Below are positions 7,643 through 15,017 of a stretch of 64,000 nucleotides of DNA, one piece after another (positions within the stretch are counted from its first letter, which is position 1; the number at the start of each line of letters is the position of its first letter). The stretch lies in assembly GCF_947493865.1 (NCBI RefSeq), contig NZ_CANLTC010000020.1, forward strand, positions 1 to 64,000, read 5' to 3'. Under the pieces are notes generated by a model that worked only from the letters and a program-made list of their open reading frames with translations, was not told the origin of the DNA and ran no database searches. This DNA is from an uncultured Halomonas sp. GTDB taxonomy: Bacteria > Pseudomonadota > Gammaproteobacteria > Pseudomonadales > Halomonadaceae. The position numbers were made by a program, and so were the translations under genes.

Positions 7643-9340
7643 ATGAATGATGCGACGCTTTTTTCGCCGATGGAATTGTTCGCTTACCAGACCGACCTGT
7701 GGCGGCGCGGCCTGCGCTACCTGGATACCCAGCGTCAGCGCGCGGACAACATGCTCGAGCATGAGCGGATGGGCAAGCCGCCGCTGCTCGACTTCGACTA
7801 CGAAACGATCCAGGACGGGCGCCGGCTGGAACGCCCCGCCAACTACGCCTTGTTGCGCATCACCCGGGTCGGCGAGGAGTGCCTGGAGGACTGTCTCGAC
7901 GAGACCAAGCCGCCGGTGATGGTCGTCGATCCGCGTGCCGGTCATGGCCCGGGCATCGGCGGTTTCAAACAAGACTCCGAAGTGGGCATGGCACTGCACG
8001 AGGGGCACCCGGTCTACTTCGTGATCTTCTTCCCGGAGCCCATGCCCGGGCAGACGCTGGAGGATGTACAGCACGTCCTGCGGCGCTTCGTCGAGACGCT
8101 GGCCGAGCGCCATCCCGGCAAGCCGCCGGTGCTCTACGGTAACTGCCAGGCGGGCTGGGCCATCGCGCTGCTTTCGGCTGATTGCGAGGGCCTGGTTGGG
8201 CCGGCGGTACTCAACGGCTCGCCGCTCTCCTACTGGTCCGGCGAGTCCGGGGTCAATCCCATGCGCCTCGCCGGCGGACTGCTGGGCGGCGCCTGGCTGA
8301 CGCACCTGATGGCGGACCTGGGGGACGGACGCTTTGACGGCGCTCATCTGGCCGCCAACTTCGAGAGCCTCAAGCCGGCGAACACCCTGTGGCAGAAGGA
8401 CTACCAGCTGTTTGCCGACATCGACGGCCAGCGCGAGCGATTCCTGGATTTCGAGCGCTGGTGGACCGGCTTCTATACGCTGAGCAAGGAAGAGATCACC
8501 GCCATCGTCGAGAACCTCTTCGTCGGCAACCAGCTCGAGCGTGGTGAGTTGCAGATCTGCCCGGGCTGCACCGTTGATCTCACGCGCATCCGCAACCCCT
8601 TGGTAATCTTTGCCTCCAGCGGTGACAACATCACCCCACCGCACCAGGCGCTCAACTGGGTCCCGGCGGTGTATCCGACCACCGAGGCACTCAAGGCCGC
8701 CGACCAGCGCATTGTCTACCTGCTCAACCCCCACGTCGGGCACCTGGGGATCTTCGTTTCCGCCAAGGTTGCGCGCCTGGAGCACCGTGCAATCCTCGAG
8801 AGCGTCGGCGATCTCAACGATCTTGCGCCAGGGCTCTACGAGATGAAGATCGATAATCCCACCGGCGATCCTGACTGCCACAAGCCGCAATTCGAGGTGC
8901 ATTTCGAAGAGCGTCGGGTGGAGGAGCTGGACTATCCCGATCAGGCGCCGGCGTTCGAGCAGGTAAAAGCACTTTCCGAGCACAACGTGGCTCTCTACGA
9001 AACCTTCGTCGGCCCCTGGGTACGGTTTTATACCACCCCTTGGTCGGCGGAGATGCTGCGTCAGTTGCATCCGGCGCGGACCAGCCGGCTGATGTACTCG
9101 GAACGCTTCGCGCCCTGGATGGGCGGCGTGAAGTGGCTGGCTGAGATGGTCGAGACCACGCCAACGCCGGTCGATAGCAGCAGCCCCTATCGGCAATGGG
9201 AGACCTTGATGAGCGACTCGATCGCCTCGAATCTGGAGCTTGCCGGCATGGCGCGCGATAGCGTCTTCGAGATGGCATTTAGGACGCTCTATGCCGGGCC
9301 CTGGGCAGGTATGGCATGGGCAAGGACAAACAACGATTAA
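7643..9340 (+). CDS. DUF3141 protein, PhaC-like alpha/beta-hydrolase
   Basis: 565 residues with an alpha/beta-hydrolase fold resembling polyhydroxyalkanoate synthases. The nucleophile elbow is GNCQAG (about residues 169-174), a Cys nucleophile as in PhaC. An Asp lies in SSGDNITPP and a His in HVGHLGIF, together making a plausible Cys-Asp-His triad. DUF3141 proteins are usually longer (about 750 residues, from memory), so this copy may be C-terminally shortened; it ends abruptly at WARTNND. It follows copA by two bases and precedes the HMA-like, ackA and ADH genes. In other genomes this family keeps company with phosphotransacetylase and acetate kinase. Its reaction is not established. Confidence 0.75.
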   Translation: MNDATLFSPMELFAYQTDLWRRGLRYLDTQRQRADNMLEHERMGKPPLLDFDYETIQDGRRLERPANYALLRITRVGEECLEDCLDETKPPVMVVDPRAGHGPGIGGFKQDSEVGMALHEGHPVYFVIFFPEPMPGQTLEDVQHVLRRFVETLAERHPGKPPVLYGNCQAGWAIALLSADCEGLVGPAVLNGSPLSYWSGESGVNPMRLAGGLLGGAWLTHLMADLGDGRFDGAHLAANFESLKPANTLWQKDYQLFADIDGQRERFLDFERWWTGFYTLSKEEITAIVENLFVGNQLERGELQICPGCTVDLTRIRNPLVIFASSGDNITPPHQALNWVPAVYPTTEALKAADQRIVYLLNPHVGHLGIFVSAKVARLEHRAILESVGDLNDLAPGLYEMKIDNPTGDPDCHKPQFEVHFEERRVEELDYPDQAPAFEQVKALSEHNVALYETFVGPWVRFYTTPWSAEMLRQLHPARTSRLMYSERFAPWMGGVKWLAEMVETTPTPVDSSSPYRQWETLMSDSIASNLELAGMARDSVFEMAFRTLYAGPWAGMAWARTNND

Positions 9341-9381
9341 GAGAGAGAGATCTTCATTCAAGAAGGGTCGGGAGGCCTACC

Positions 9382-9717
9382 ATGCATCAGGAACATCGCC
9401 TTGGCGTCAGCGAAGCCAACCTAGTTACTCGGAAACTGAAGCTCGAGCCCTGCAGCCAACGAGAGCTCGAGATAGCGCTTCAGGAAATCGATCAGCTTTA
9501 CGGGCTCGACAGCGTGGCTTTCGATGAAAAGAAGCGGATGCTTCGTCTGGCCTACGATGCATCGCGCATTTGCATCGAATGCGTCGAAGAGATTCTTACA
9601 AGACACTCGATCGATATCAGCCAGGACTGGTGGAATCGCTTTAAGGAAGATCACTATCGATTCGTCGATCAAAACATCAAGGACAACGCCGCCAAGGACC
9701 CCTGGAGCTGTCATTGA
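9382..9717 (+). CDS. Small HMA-like (ferredoxin-fold) protein
   Basis: 111 residues. The first 70 can be read as beta-alpha-beta-beta-alpha-beta: NLVTRKLKLEP strand, a helix through QRELEIALQEIDQLYG, two strands around VAFDEKKRMLRLAYD, then a helix CIECVEEILTRHSID. That is the order of heavy-metal-associated domains, but the CxxC loop between strand 1 and helix 1 is replaced by PCSQ, and a separate CxxC-like pair (ICIEC) sits at the second helix. A hydrophilic tail of about 30 residues ends in a Cys-His. The ATG follows GGGAGG. It may be a metal chaperone or a degenerate cation-transport domain; the function is not known. Confidence 0.55.
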   Translation: MHQEHRLGVSEANLVTRKLKLEPCSQRELEIALQEIDQLYGLDSVAFDEKKRMLRLAYDASRICIECVEEILTRHSIDISQDWWNRFKEDHYRFVDQNIKDNAAKDPWSCH

Positions 9718-9768
9718 TCTTTGTCGTCGGTCAAGACATCGAGCAGCCGTTTATCAGGAGAAAGGTCA

Positions 9769-10974
9769 ATGTCGATGACGACAGCCATCTTGGTGGTCAA
9801 CTGTGGCTCATCCAGCCTTAAGTTTGCCGTTTTCGGCATGGGCGATGGTCCCAATCGTCAGTGGTGGGGAGCGGCCAGCGGCATCGGCACCGAGCAGGGC
9901 CAGCTTCGTGTGATGGATGCCGGGGGGCAAGTACTCGCGAGCAGCGACGTGCGACTCGAGGATCATGCGGCGGCCATCGCGCGCCTCGACGAGACCCTGC
10001 GCCAGCAAGGCGAAGGTCTGAATCTGGTCGGTATCGGGCACAGAGTGGTTCATGGCGGGCCGGACTGCGACTGTTCGCAGCGGGTCGACGACACGCTGCT
10101 ACGCCGCCTGGAAACGCTGATTCCGCTGGCCCCGCTGCATCTACCGCATAACTTGGCCGGCATCGCTGCCATGCGTACGCATTTCCCCGACGTGCCCCAA
10201 CTCGCCTGCTTCGATACGGCCTTCCATCATGGCCTGCCCAAAGTTGCCCAGCACACCGGACTACCCCGGGAATTCGAGGCCCAAGGAGTGCGCCGCTACG
10301 GCTTCCACGGGCTCTCCTATGAATTCATCGTCGAAGATCTGGTGCGCCGCCACGGACCTGATTCGCTTCGCGAACGGATGATTGTCGCGCATCTGGGCAA
10401 CGGGGCGTCAATGGCGGCCATTCGAGGTGGGCACAGCGTCGAGACGACGATGGGCTTCAGCGCCCTGGGTGGCATGCCCATGGGCACCCGCAGCGGCGAC
10501 CTGGATCCCGGCATCCTGCTGTATCTGGCCGGGCAGCGGGGGCTCGATCCACACACACTCCAGGCGTTGCTCTACCGGCGCTCCGGCCTGCTGGGCCTTT
10601 CCGGCGTGAGCGCCGATATGCGCGAGCTCCTGGCGCACCGTAACGACGCCCCGGAGGCCGCCCAAGCGATCGACTTCTTCTGCCATCGTGCCCGCCACTT
10701 CATCGGCGCCCTGAGCGCCGCACTCGGCGGGCTGGACCGGCTGGTCTTCACCGGCGGTATCGGCGCGAACGCGCCGTCCGTCCGTGCGCAGATCTGCGAT
10801 GGCCTGGCGTACCTGGGCATCACGCTGGATGACCGGCGCAACCACGAGCCCGGGCCGCTGATCTCCACCGCAGAGGGTCCGGTCCAGGTAGAAGCCGTGA
10901 CCACCGATGAAGAACTGATGATCGCCCGGCACGTGCAACGCACTCTAGCTCACTCAAAGGAGGTGGCATCATGA
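9769..10974 (+). CDS. ackA: Acetate kinase
   Basis: 401 residues covering the full acetokinase fold: the N-terminal phosphate strand VVNCGSSSLKF, GIGHRVVHGG, the catalytic RYGFHGLSYEF and HLGNGAS loops, the TMGFSALGGMPMGTRSGDLDPG substrate region, and FTGGIGANAPSVR near the C-terminus. It interconverts acetate + ATP and acetyl phosphate + ADP in the cytosol. The start at 9769 has GGAGAAAGG seven bases upstream. No phosphotransacetylase gene is nearby. The ADH gene overlaps its stop by four bases (ATGA). The role of acetate kinase inside a metal island is unclear. Confidence 0.93.
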   Translation: MSMTTAILVVNCGSSSLKFAVFGMGDGPNRQWWGAASGIGTEQGQLRVMDAGGQVLASSDVRLEDHAAAIARLDETLRQQGEGLNLVGIGHRVVHGGPDCDCSQRVDDTLLRRLETLIPLAPLHLPHNLAGIAAMRTHFPDVPQLACFDTAFHHGLPKVAQHTGLPREFEAQGVRRYGFHGLSYEFIVEDLVRRHGPDSLRERMIVAHLGNGASMAAIRGGHSVETTMGFSALGGMPMGTRSGDLDPGILLYLAGQRGLDPHTLQALLYRRSGLLGLSGVSADMRELLAHRNDAPEAAQAIDFFCHRARHFIGALSAALGGLDRLVFTGGIGANAPSVRAQICDGLAYLGITLDDRRNHEPGPLISTAEGPVQVEAVTTDEELMIARHVQRTLAHSKEVAS

Positions 10975-12002
10975 AAGCACTCGTCTATCACGGCCCGGGT
11001 CAGCGTCGCTGGGGAGACAAACCGCGCCCGACCCTCGACAAGCCCACGGATGCGGTGGTACGCATCACCCACACCACCCTCTGTGGCACCGATCTGCATA
11101 TCCTCAAGGGCGACGTGCCCACCGTGGAAGATGGTCGTACCCTCGGCCATGAAGGCGTCGGCGTCGTCGAGGAAATTGGTGACGGCGTCAGCCATATTCA
11201 GGTCGGCGATGAGGTGTTGATTTCCTGTATCACCGCCTGTGGCCGCTGCGACTATTGCAAGCGCGGCGTCTATGCCCACTGCCGTGACGGTGGCTGGATC
11301 CTCGGTCACCTGATCGACGGCACCCAGGCCGAGTACGTGCGCATCCCCCACGCGGACAACAGCCTGCACCGTTTGCCTAAAGACATGGACCGTGCTGCGG
11401 CGGTAATGCTGAGTGACATTCTGCCGACCGGCCATGAGATCGGTGCCCTGAACGGTGAGGTGGGGCTCGGCGACACGGTGGCCATCGTTGGCGCGGGTCC
11501 CGTCGGCCTGGCGGCGCTGATGACCTCGCGGTTCTATTCTCCTGCGCGGATCATCATGGTCGACCCCGATGAGAACCGCCTGACCATGGCCCGTCAGTTG
11601 GGCGCCACCGATACCATCGCCCAGGATCCGCTCGAAGCCATCAACAAGCTGACCGGCGGCGAAGGCGTGGATGTGGCCATGGAAGCGGTGGGCATCCCCG
11701 AGACCTTCGATATCTGCCAGCGCATCGTGCGCCCGGGCGGGCATATCGCCAACCTCGGCGTGCACGGCAAGAGCGTCGAGTTCCGTCTGCAGGATCTCTG
11801 GATCAAGAATGTCACGGTGCGCACCGGCCTGGTGAACACCAACACGACCCCGGTACTGATGCGCATCGTCGAGGCTGGGGGCGTCGAGCCTGCCGGTTTG
11901 GTGACCCACCGCTTCAAACTGGCGGATATCGAGAAGGCCTACGATATCTTCAGTGAGGCGGCGAAGGAGCAAGCCATCAAGATGCTGCTGACTGTCGAGT
12001 GA
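10971..12002 (+). CDS. Zinc-dependent alcohol dehydrogenase (MDR family)
   Basis: 343 residues. Catalytic zinc ligands are visible at Cys38 (LCGTD) and His60-Glu61 (GHE); the structural zinc is bound by Cys89, Cys92, Cys95 and Cys103. A GAGPVG dinucleotide-binding turn lies mid-protein. It is likely an NAD(P)-dependent oxidation of short alcohols or diols, similar to the class often paired with acetate kinase and PhaC-like proteins. The start overlaps ackA (ATGA). Immediately after its stop lies a short-chain dehydrogenase remnant, showing the cluster was once longer. Confidence 0.9.
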   Translation: MKALVYHGPGQRRWGDKPRPTLDKPTDAVVRITHTTLCGTDLHILKGDVPTVEDGRTLGHEGVGVVEEIGDGVSHIQVGDEVLISCITACGRCDYCKRGVYAHCRDGGWILGHLIDGTQAEYVRIPHADNSLHRLPKDMDRAAAVMLSDILPTGHEIGALNGEVGLGDTVAIVGAGPVGLAALMTSRFYSPARIIMVDPDENRLTMARQLGATDTIAQDPLEAINKLTGGEGVDVAMEAVGIPETFDICQRIVRPGGHIANLGVHGKSVEFRLQDLWIKNVTVRTGLVNTNTTPVLMRIVEAGGVEPAGLVTHRFKLADIEKAYDIFSEAAKEQAIKMLLTVE

Positions 12003-12073
12003 TGCTCACCATCTTCGAAAACGACTACTTCAATAGCCGCATCCTGGAATTGGATGGCGGACTGCGTTTATAG
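12002..12073 (+). pseudogene. 3' remnant of a short-chain dehydrogenase
   Basis: The 23-codon frame, starting in a TGATG overlap with the ADH stop, ends SRILELDGGLRL. That ending is the typical C-terminus of short-chain dehydrogenases/acetoacetyl-CoA reductases, where the last strand and the GG(L)RL tail close the fold. Nothing of the remaining 220 or so residues is present, so a large deletion has fused the tail to the ADH gene. It is too short to be active. Confidence 0.5.
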
Positions 12074-12127
12074 ACGGAGATGCAGCAAGATTGCGCCGTT
12101 CTGAATTATGAAAAGGAGAGAACAGCA

Positions 12128-12328
12128 ATGAAACGAGACAGGGTAGAGCAGGATACCTTCAAGGATCCGGTCTGTGGCATGCAGGTCGGCTACAAGACCG
12201 CCGCCGCGGAGTCTGAATATCAAGATAAACGCTATTACTTCTGTGCGACGGCTTGCCGCGAACAGTTCGACGTGGATCCCGAACGGCATGTTCGGAAGCA
12301 CCGGCAGCATGGGTCGAGACGTGAGTGA
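12128..12328 (+). CDS. YHS-domain protein (soluble)
   Basis: 66 residues consisting almost only of a YHS domain: DPVCGMQV at about residue 14 and YYFCATACREQF about 28 residues later, then a basic His/Arg tail. No membrane segment or signal peptide, so cytosolic. The start is set by AAAGGAGAG 10 bases upstream. It lies between two decayed reductase tails. As with the first YHS protein, copper binding through the Cys residues is plausible but not shown. Confidence 0.7.
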   Translation: MKRDRVEQDTFKDPVCGMQVGYKTAAAESEYQDKRYYFCATACREQFDVDPERHVRKHRQHGSRRE

Positions 12329-12339
12329 GTGTGGCGCCC

Positions 12340-12467
12340 CTTTATTCGTGACCGTGATCGGTGCGGGTCAGGTATGGCGGCGGGTCAGCAATTACACCCC
12401 GGCGATCACCAGCGAGGTACTCTACGTCGATGCCGGCTTCCATATCGCCGACATGGTGTTCCACTGA
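12340..12467 (+). pseudogene. 3' remnant of a FabI-like enoyl-ACP reductase
   Basis: In the frame ending at TGA 12465-12467 the peptide runs SNYTPAITSEVLYVDAGFHI followed by ADMVFH. ITSEVLYVDAGFHI corresponds to the conserved C-terminal strand of enoyl-ACP reductases (ITGE-x-x-YVDGG(F/Y)xI). The preceding 30 codons are only weakly similar and the rest of the gene is missing. The left boundary given is approximate. This, together with the tail at 12002, suggests loss of two reductase genes from the ackA-ADH cluster. Confidence 0.45.
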
Positions 12468-12505
12468 TTCATGACTACTTCACTGAGTCTAGCCAGGAGA
12501 TTTTC

Positions 12506-12559
12506 ATGGAGTTACCGGTGCTCGTCAGTCGCCTCGATTATGAGCGCGGTGAAGCATGA
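12506..12559 (+). CDS. 17-codon ORF coupled to the MFS gene
   Basis: ATG preceded by CCAGGAGATTTTC, a strong ribosome site, encodes a 17-residue peptide ending RGEA. Its stop overlaps the MFS start as ATGA. It could be a translational leader that delivers ribosomes to the transporter, or the 5' stump of a deleted gene. There is no recognisable domain. Only the ribosome site and the overlap support it. Confidence 0.3.
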   Translation: MELPVLVSRLDYERGEA

Positions 12560-13872
12560 GAGAAAATGGAAAACCTGATAACGACGATCCTGATATGAGC
12601 TTTCGTCCCAGGTATCTTTCAAGCCTGAGCGGCGATGGGTACAGCCATTCGGCCAGTATGAGGGCGAAATCTGGCGGTGGTTTCAAGACATTGCTCGCCG
12701 CTACTTTTATCGTCTTCCTCGGCTATGGCACGGTACTCCCGGTTCTACCGCTGTTTCTTGATCAAGTACTGTCGGTGGTCGGCGAAGGTGACGTGTCGCT
12801 GCATACCGGACTATTAACTGGCGTGTACACGCTGGCCTTGTTCTTTTTTGCACCTTTATGGGGCAGTGCCTCCGATCGGCTGGGGCGTCGACCGGTCCTG
12901 CTGTGCGGTCTGGGTGGGTTTGCGCTGGCCATGCTGGGCTTCAGTCTGATCAACGACCTGCCACTCGCCTATGGGATGCGGGCGCTTGCCGGCGCATTTG
13001 CAGCGGCGGTTATCCCGGTGGCATTGGCCCAGGCGGCGGAGTATGGCGGCGCGGTTCCCCGTGCACGCCGCTTTGCCTGGCTCAGTGCCGCCTCCACTTT
13101 GGGTTTCTTGTCTGGTCCCATGCTTAGCGGTTGGCTCGCCGGCATTACGATGGTGATGCCTCAATCCGACATGCTGCTGGGTGGGCCGGTGGCATGGCCT
13201 TTCGTGGTCACGGCGGGCCTTGCTGGCGGGGTGTGGCTGTCGGTCTACCGTCACGTTCCCGGTCGACCGGCTTGCCTCACTCCTTCCAGCGGGTATGACC
13301 CTAAGAAGGCATCGACGGGGCCTATGGGGCTTTTCCTGATACTTACGCTGTTTGCCATGCTCGGCTTGGGGGCCTTCGAAGTGGGGCTCAGCCTGCAGGC
13401 ACAGCAGTCGATAGGGCTCACCCCCTTCAAAATCGGGTTGTTGTTCACGGAGTGCAGCCTGGTCATGCTGATGATACAACTCCTGTGGTCGACGTACCCG
13501 CCCAAGCGGCTTTCTATCGGCCACCTGATCGGCGGGGCCTTTTTGTTGATGGCGATAGGCATTCTAGGGCTCCCATACGCCACGGGCTTCTGGTGGGCAT
13601 TCGTGGTAGTCGCCTTCTTGGGCGCCGGCTCTGGACTGTTGATCCCCTTGCTGGCCTATCAGGTCTCCCTGGCGAGCGGGCCGGCACAGGGTGCCGCGCT
13701 GGGTAAGCAGACTGCACTGGCCAGTCTCGGCCAGGCTGCGGGATCCGCAGGTGCTGGGCTGCTGTTCGTCGATGCTGCTCTCGGCACGTACTGGGGGCTC
13801 GCAATCTTGCTAATCGGTATCGCAGGGGCTGTCATGGGCTTTCAGGCCAGGTTTGGAGTTTCCCAGCATTAA
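12556..13872 (+). CDS. MFS efflux transporter
   Basis: 438 residues with twelve predicted membrane helices after an unusual 45-residue soluble N-terminus rich in Ser, Asp and Arg. The loop between helices 2 and 3 carries the major-facilitator motif A (GSASDRLGRRPVLL), and GFLSGPMLSGWLAG in helix 5 fits the drug/H+ antiporter motif C. This places it with TetA/Bcr-like drug:H+ antiporters. The start overlaps the 17-codon ORF; a later ATG at 12595 or 12658 would trim the soluble tail and cannot be excluded. Substrate unknown; its place in the metal cluster does not prove a metal substrate. Confidence 0.8.
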   Translation: MRENGKPDNDDPDMSFRPRYLSSLSGDGYSHSASMRAKSGGGFKTLLAATFIVFLGYGTVLPVLPLFLDQVLSVVGEGDVSLHTGLLTGVYTLALFFFAPLWGSASDRLGRRPVLLCGLGGFALAMLGFSLINDLPLAYGMRALAGAFAAAVIPVALAQAAEYGGAVPRARRFAWLSAASTLGFLSGPMLSGWLAGITMVMPQSDMLLGGPVAWPFVVTAGLAGGVWLSVYRHVPGRPACLTPSSGYDPKKASTGPMGLFLILTLFAMLGLGAFEVGLSLQAQQSIGLTPFKIGLLFTECSLVMLMIQLLWSTYPPKRLSIGHLIGGAFLLMAIGILGLPYATGFWWAFVVVAFLGAGSGLLIPLLAYQVSLASGPAQGAALGKQTALASLGQAAGSAGAGLLFVDAALGTYWGLAILLIGIAGAVMGFQARFGVSQH

Positions 13873-13901
13873 GGGACCGATCGCTATTTTCATAATCACT
13901 G

Positions 13902-13933
13902 TTCAGCTTCGATTCAGGATGAGTTCTTACGTT
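13902..13933 (+). promoter_or_regulatory. Response-regulator box plus -10 (module copy 3)
   Basis: TTCAGC (13902-13907) N5 TTCAGG (13913-13918), and ten bases after TTCAG the hexamer TACGTT (13928-13933). The architecture matches the other four copies. It lies 30 bp after the MFS gene and about 420 bp before the next recognisable gene, so it should make a long leader or a separate small RNA. Confidence 0.5.
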
Positions 13934-13938
13934 CAGAG

Positions 13939-14356
13939 TATCCCCCTTAGAGGGATAGGCCATGCATGCCAAGGCACCTGGGTGATGGATCCGCGCACCT
14001 TGTATACTCTCGAAGCGGTTTCACCTGCTGGGATAGGCCATCAAATCGCTGTGGAAGAATAATCTGGAAAAGATGTAAATCTCTGTCAGGACGAAGGGTT
14101 GATACTGGCTAGTGTCACCTACCATGTCGATGGAGATTTGACTCAAGTTTAGATGCCATGAAATTTGCATTAATGATCGAGTAAAAGCTCTCTCGCCGCT
14201 TCCTTTTCCTCTTATTTCGTACGTGATGCACCCTTCTCTAGGCCGCTTTCCTGAAAATAAGCTGAGTATAAAATTAACAAAAAGTTTGAGTTTTTCAGTT
14301 TGGTTTCAGGCAATGCATTCATAGTAGACACATATCCACAAAGCAGAGGAAGTACC
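13939..14356 (+). other. Long untranslated region with dyad and repeats
   Basis: This stretch follows module copy 3 and contains no gene I can support. It has an inverted repeat TATCCC-N7-GGGATA (13939-13957) just after the presumed -10, and a 12-base direct repeat GGGATAGGCCAT at 13952-13963 and 14030-14041. An open frame at 13853-14062 exists but overlaps the MFS end and shows no family features. The right part (14150-14350) is AT-rich. It could be a regulatory leader of the periplasmic protein at 14357 or encode a small RNA. Confidence 0.35.
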
Positions 14357-14737
14357 ATGAACTTAGTCAAGAAATCAGTTGCCTTAATTGTTGCCGTAGC
14401 CAGCCTCTCGTCCGCGTCGATGGTGCTGGCATCGGTTGATTACGAAAACACCACTGGTCAGTCCGCGCAACTCAATAAAGTCATGGAGAATCTTCCCAGC
14501 AATGAAGATCTGAACCAGGGTGAATGGCGTAGCCAAAAGATAGATGAGGACAAGAAAAACAATGCCCTGAATATGTTCAGAGACCACAATATGCAGGGTC
14601 AAAGTGCTGGGATGTCCGAGACCAAGCCATACATCAATTTAAATAAAGAGCAAGCCAATGGTTCCTCGGATCGCGGAGGCGCAGCCCATTCCCCTCTTCA
14701 TGAGCAACCCGCTGTTGGCAATCGTCTCGACAAGTGA
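14357..14737 (+). CDS. Small secreted protein of unknown function
   Basis: 126 residues with a clear signal peptide (MNLVKKSVALIVAVASLSSA..., cleavage probably after about residue 25). The mature part is hydrophilic, Asn/Gln/Asp-rich and has no cysteine; it holds scattered Met and His residues (for example DHNMQGQSAGM). No domain is recognised. AGAGGAAG precedes the ATG. It lies directly before the Cus-type efflux operon, separated by a terminator, and downstream of promoter module copy 3. A periplasmic copper-related role is a guess from position. Confidence 0.6.
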   Translation: MNLVKKSVALIVAVASLSSASMVLASVDYENTTGQSAQLNKVMENLPSNEDLNQGEWRSQKIDEDKKNNALNMFRDHNMQGQSAGMSETKPYINLNKEQANGSSDRGGAAHSPLHEQPAVGNRLDK

Positions 14738-14790
14738 CGGGTAGAGAGCGCTGTCATAGGACTCAGACGGTAGTTCTCATAGAAAGTCAT

Positions 14791-14825
14791 GGCCAGCCAA
14801 TCTCTTAGAGAGGCTGGCTATTTTA
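14791..14825 (+). terminator. Rho-independent terminator
   Basis: Stem GCCAGCC / GGCTGGC with an inner TCTCT / AGAGA extension, followed by TATTTTAT. It ends the transcript of the small secreted protein before the Cus operon promoter. Confidence 0.7.
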
Positions 14826-14912
14826 TAGGTCGTGATCCGTGATGCCTCTCGGAGCCAATGCTTGAGGCTTTCTGCCTCCTCTAGGCGTCTGCCAGAAGAA
14901 ATATCCCATGCG

Positions 14913-14944
14913 TTCAGCTTCATTTCAGTAATAGCCAATATGCT
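14913..14944 (+). promoter_or_regulatory. Response-regulator box plus -10 (module copy 4)
   Basis: TTCAGC (14913-14918) N5 TTCAGT (14924-14929), then N10 after TTCAG and TATGCT (14939-14944). It lies 74 bp ahead of the start of the outer-membrane factor gene and is the natural promoter of the cusCBA-like operon. Confidence 0.6.
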
Positions 14945-15017
14945 AAGTCCAATACTCATAAAGGGTTGATTCATAGGTGACATTTTATCCCACCAGGTAA
15001 CATCAGGAACAATACGC

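Noticed and set aside
5841..9361. Long minus-strand open frames opposite copA and the DUF3141 gene
   Set aside because: High-GC antisense shadows with Arg/His/Gly-rich composition and no family features.
13853..14062. Possible 69-residue protein after the MFS gene
   Set aside because: It overlaps the MFS end, contains promoter module copy 3, lacks a ribosome site and shows no domain.
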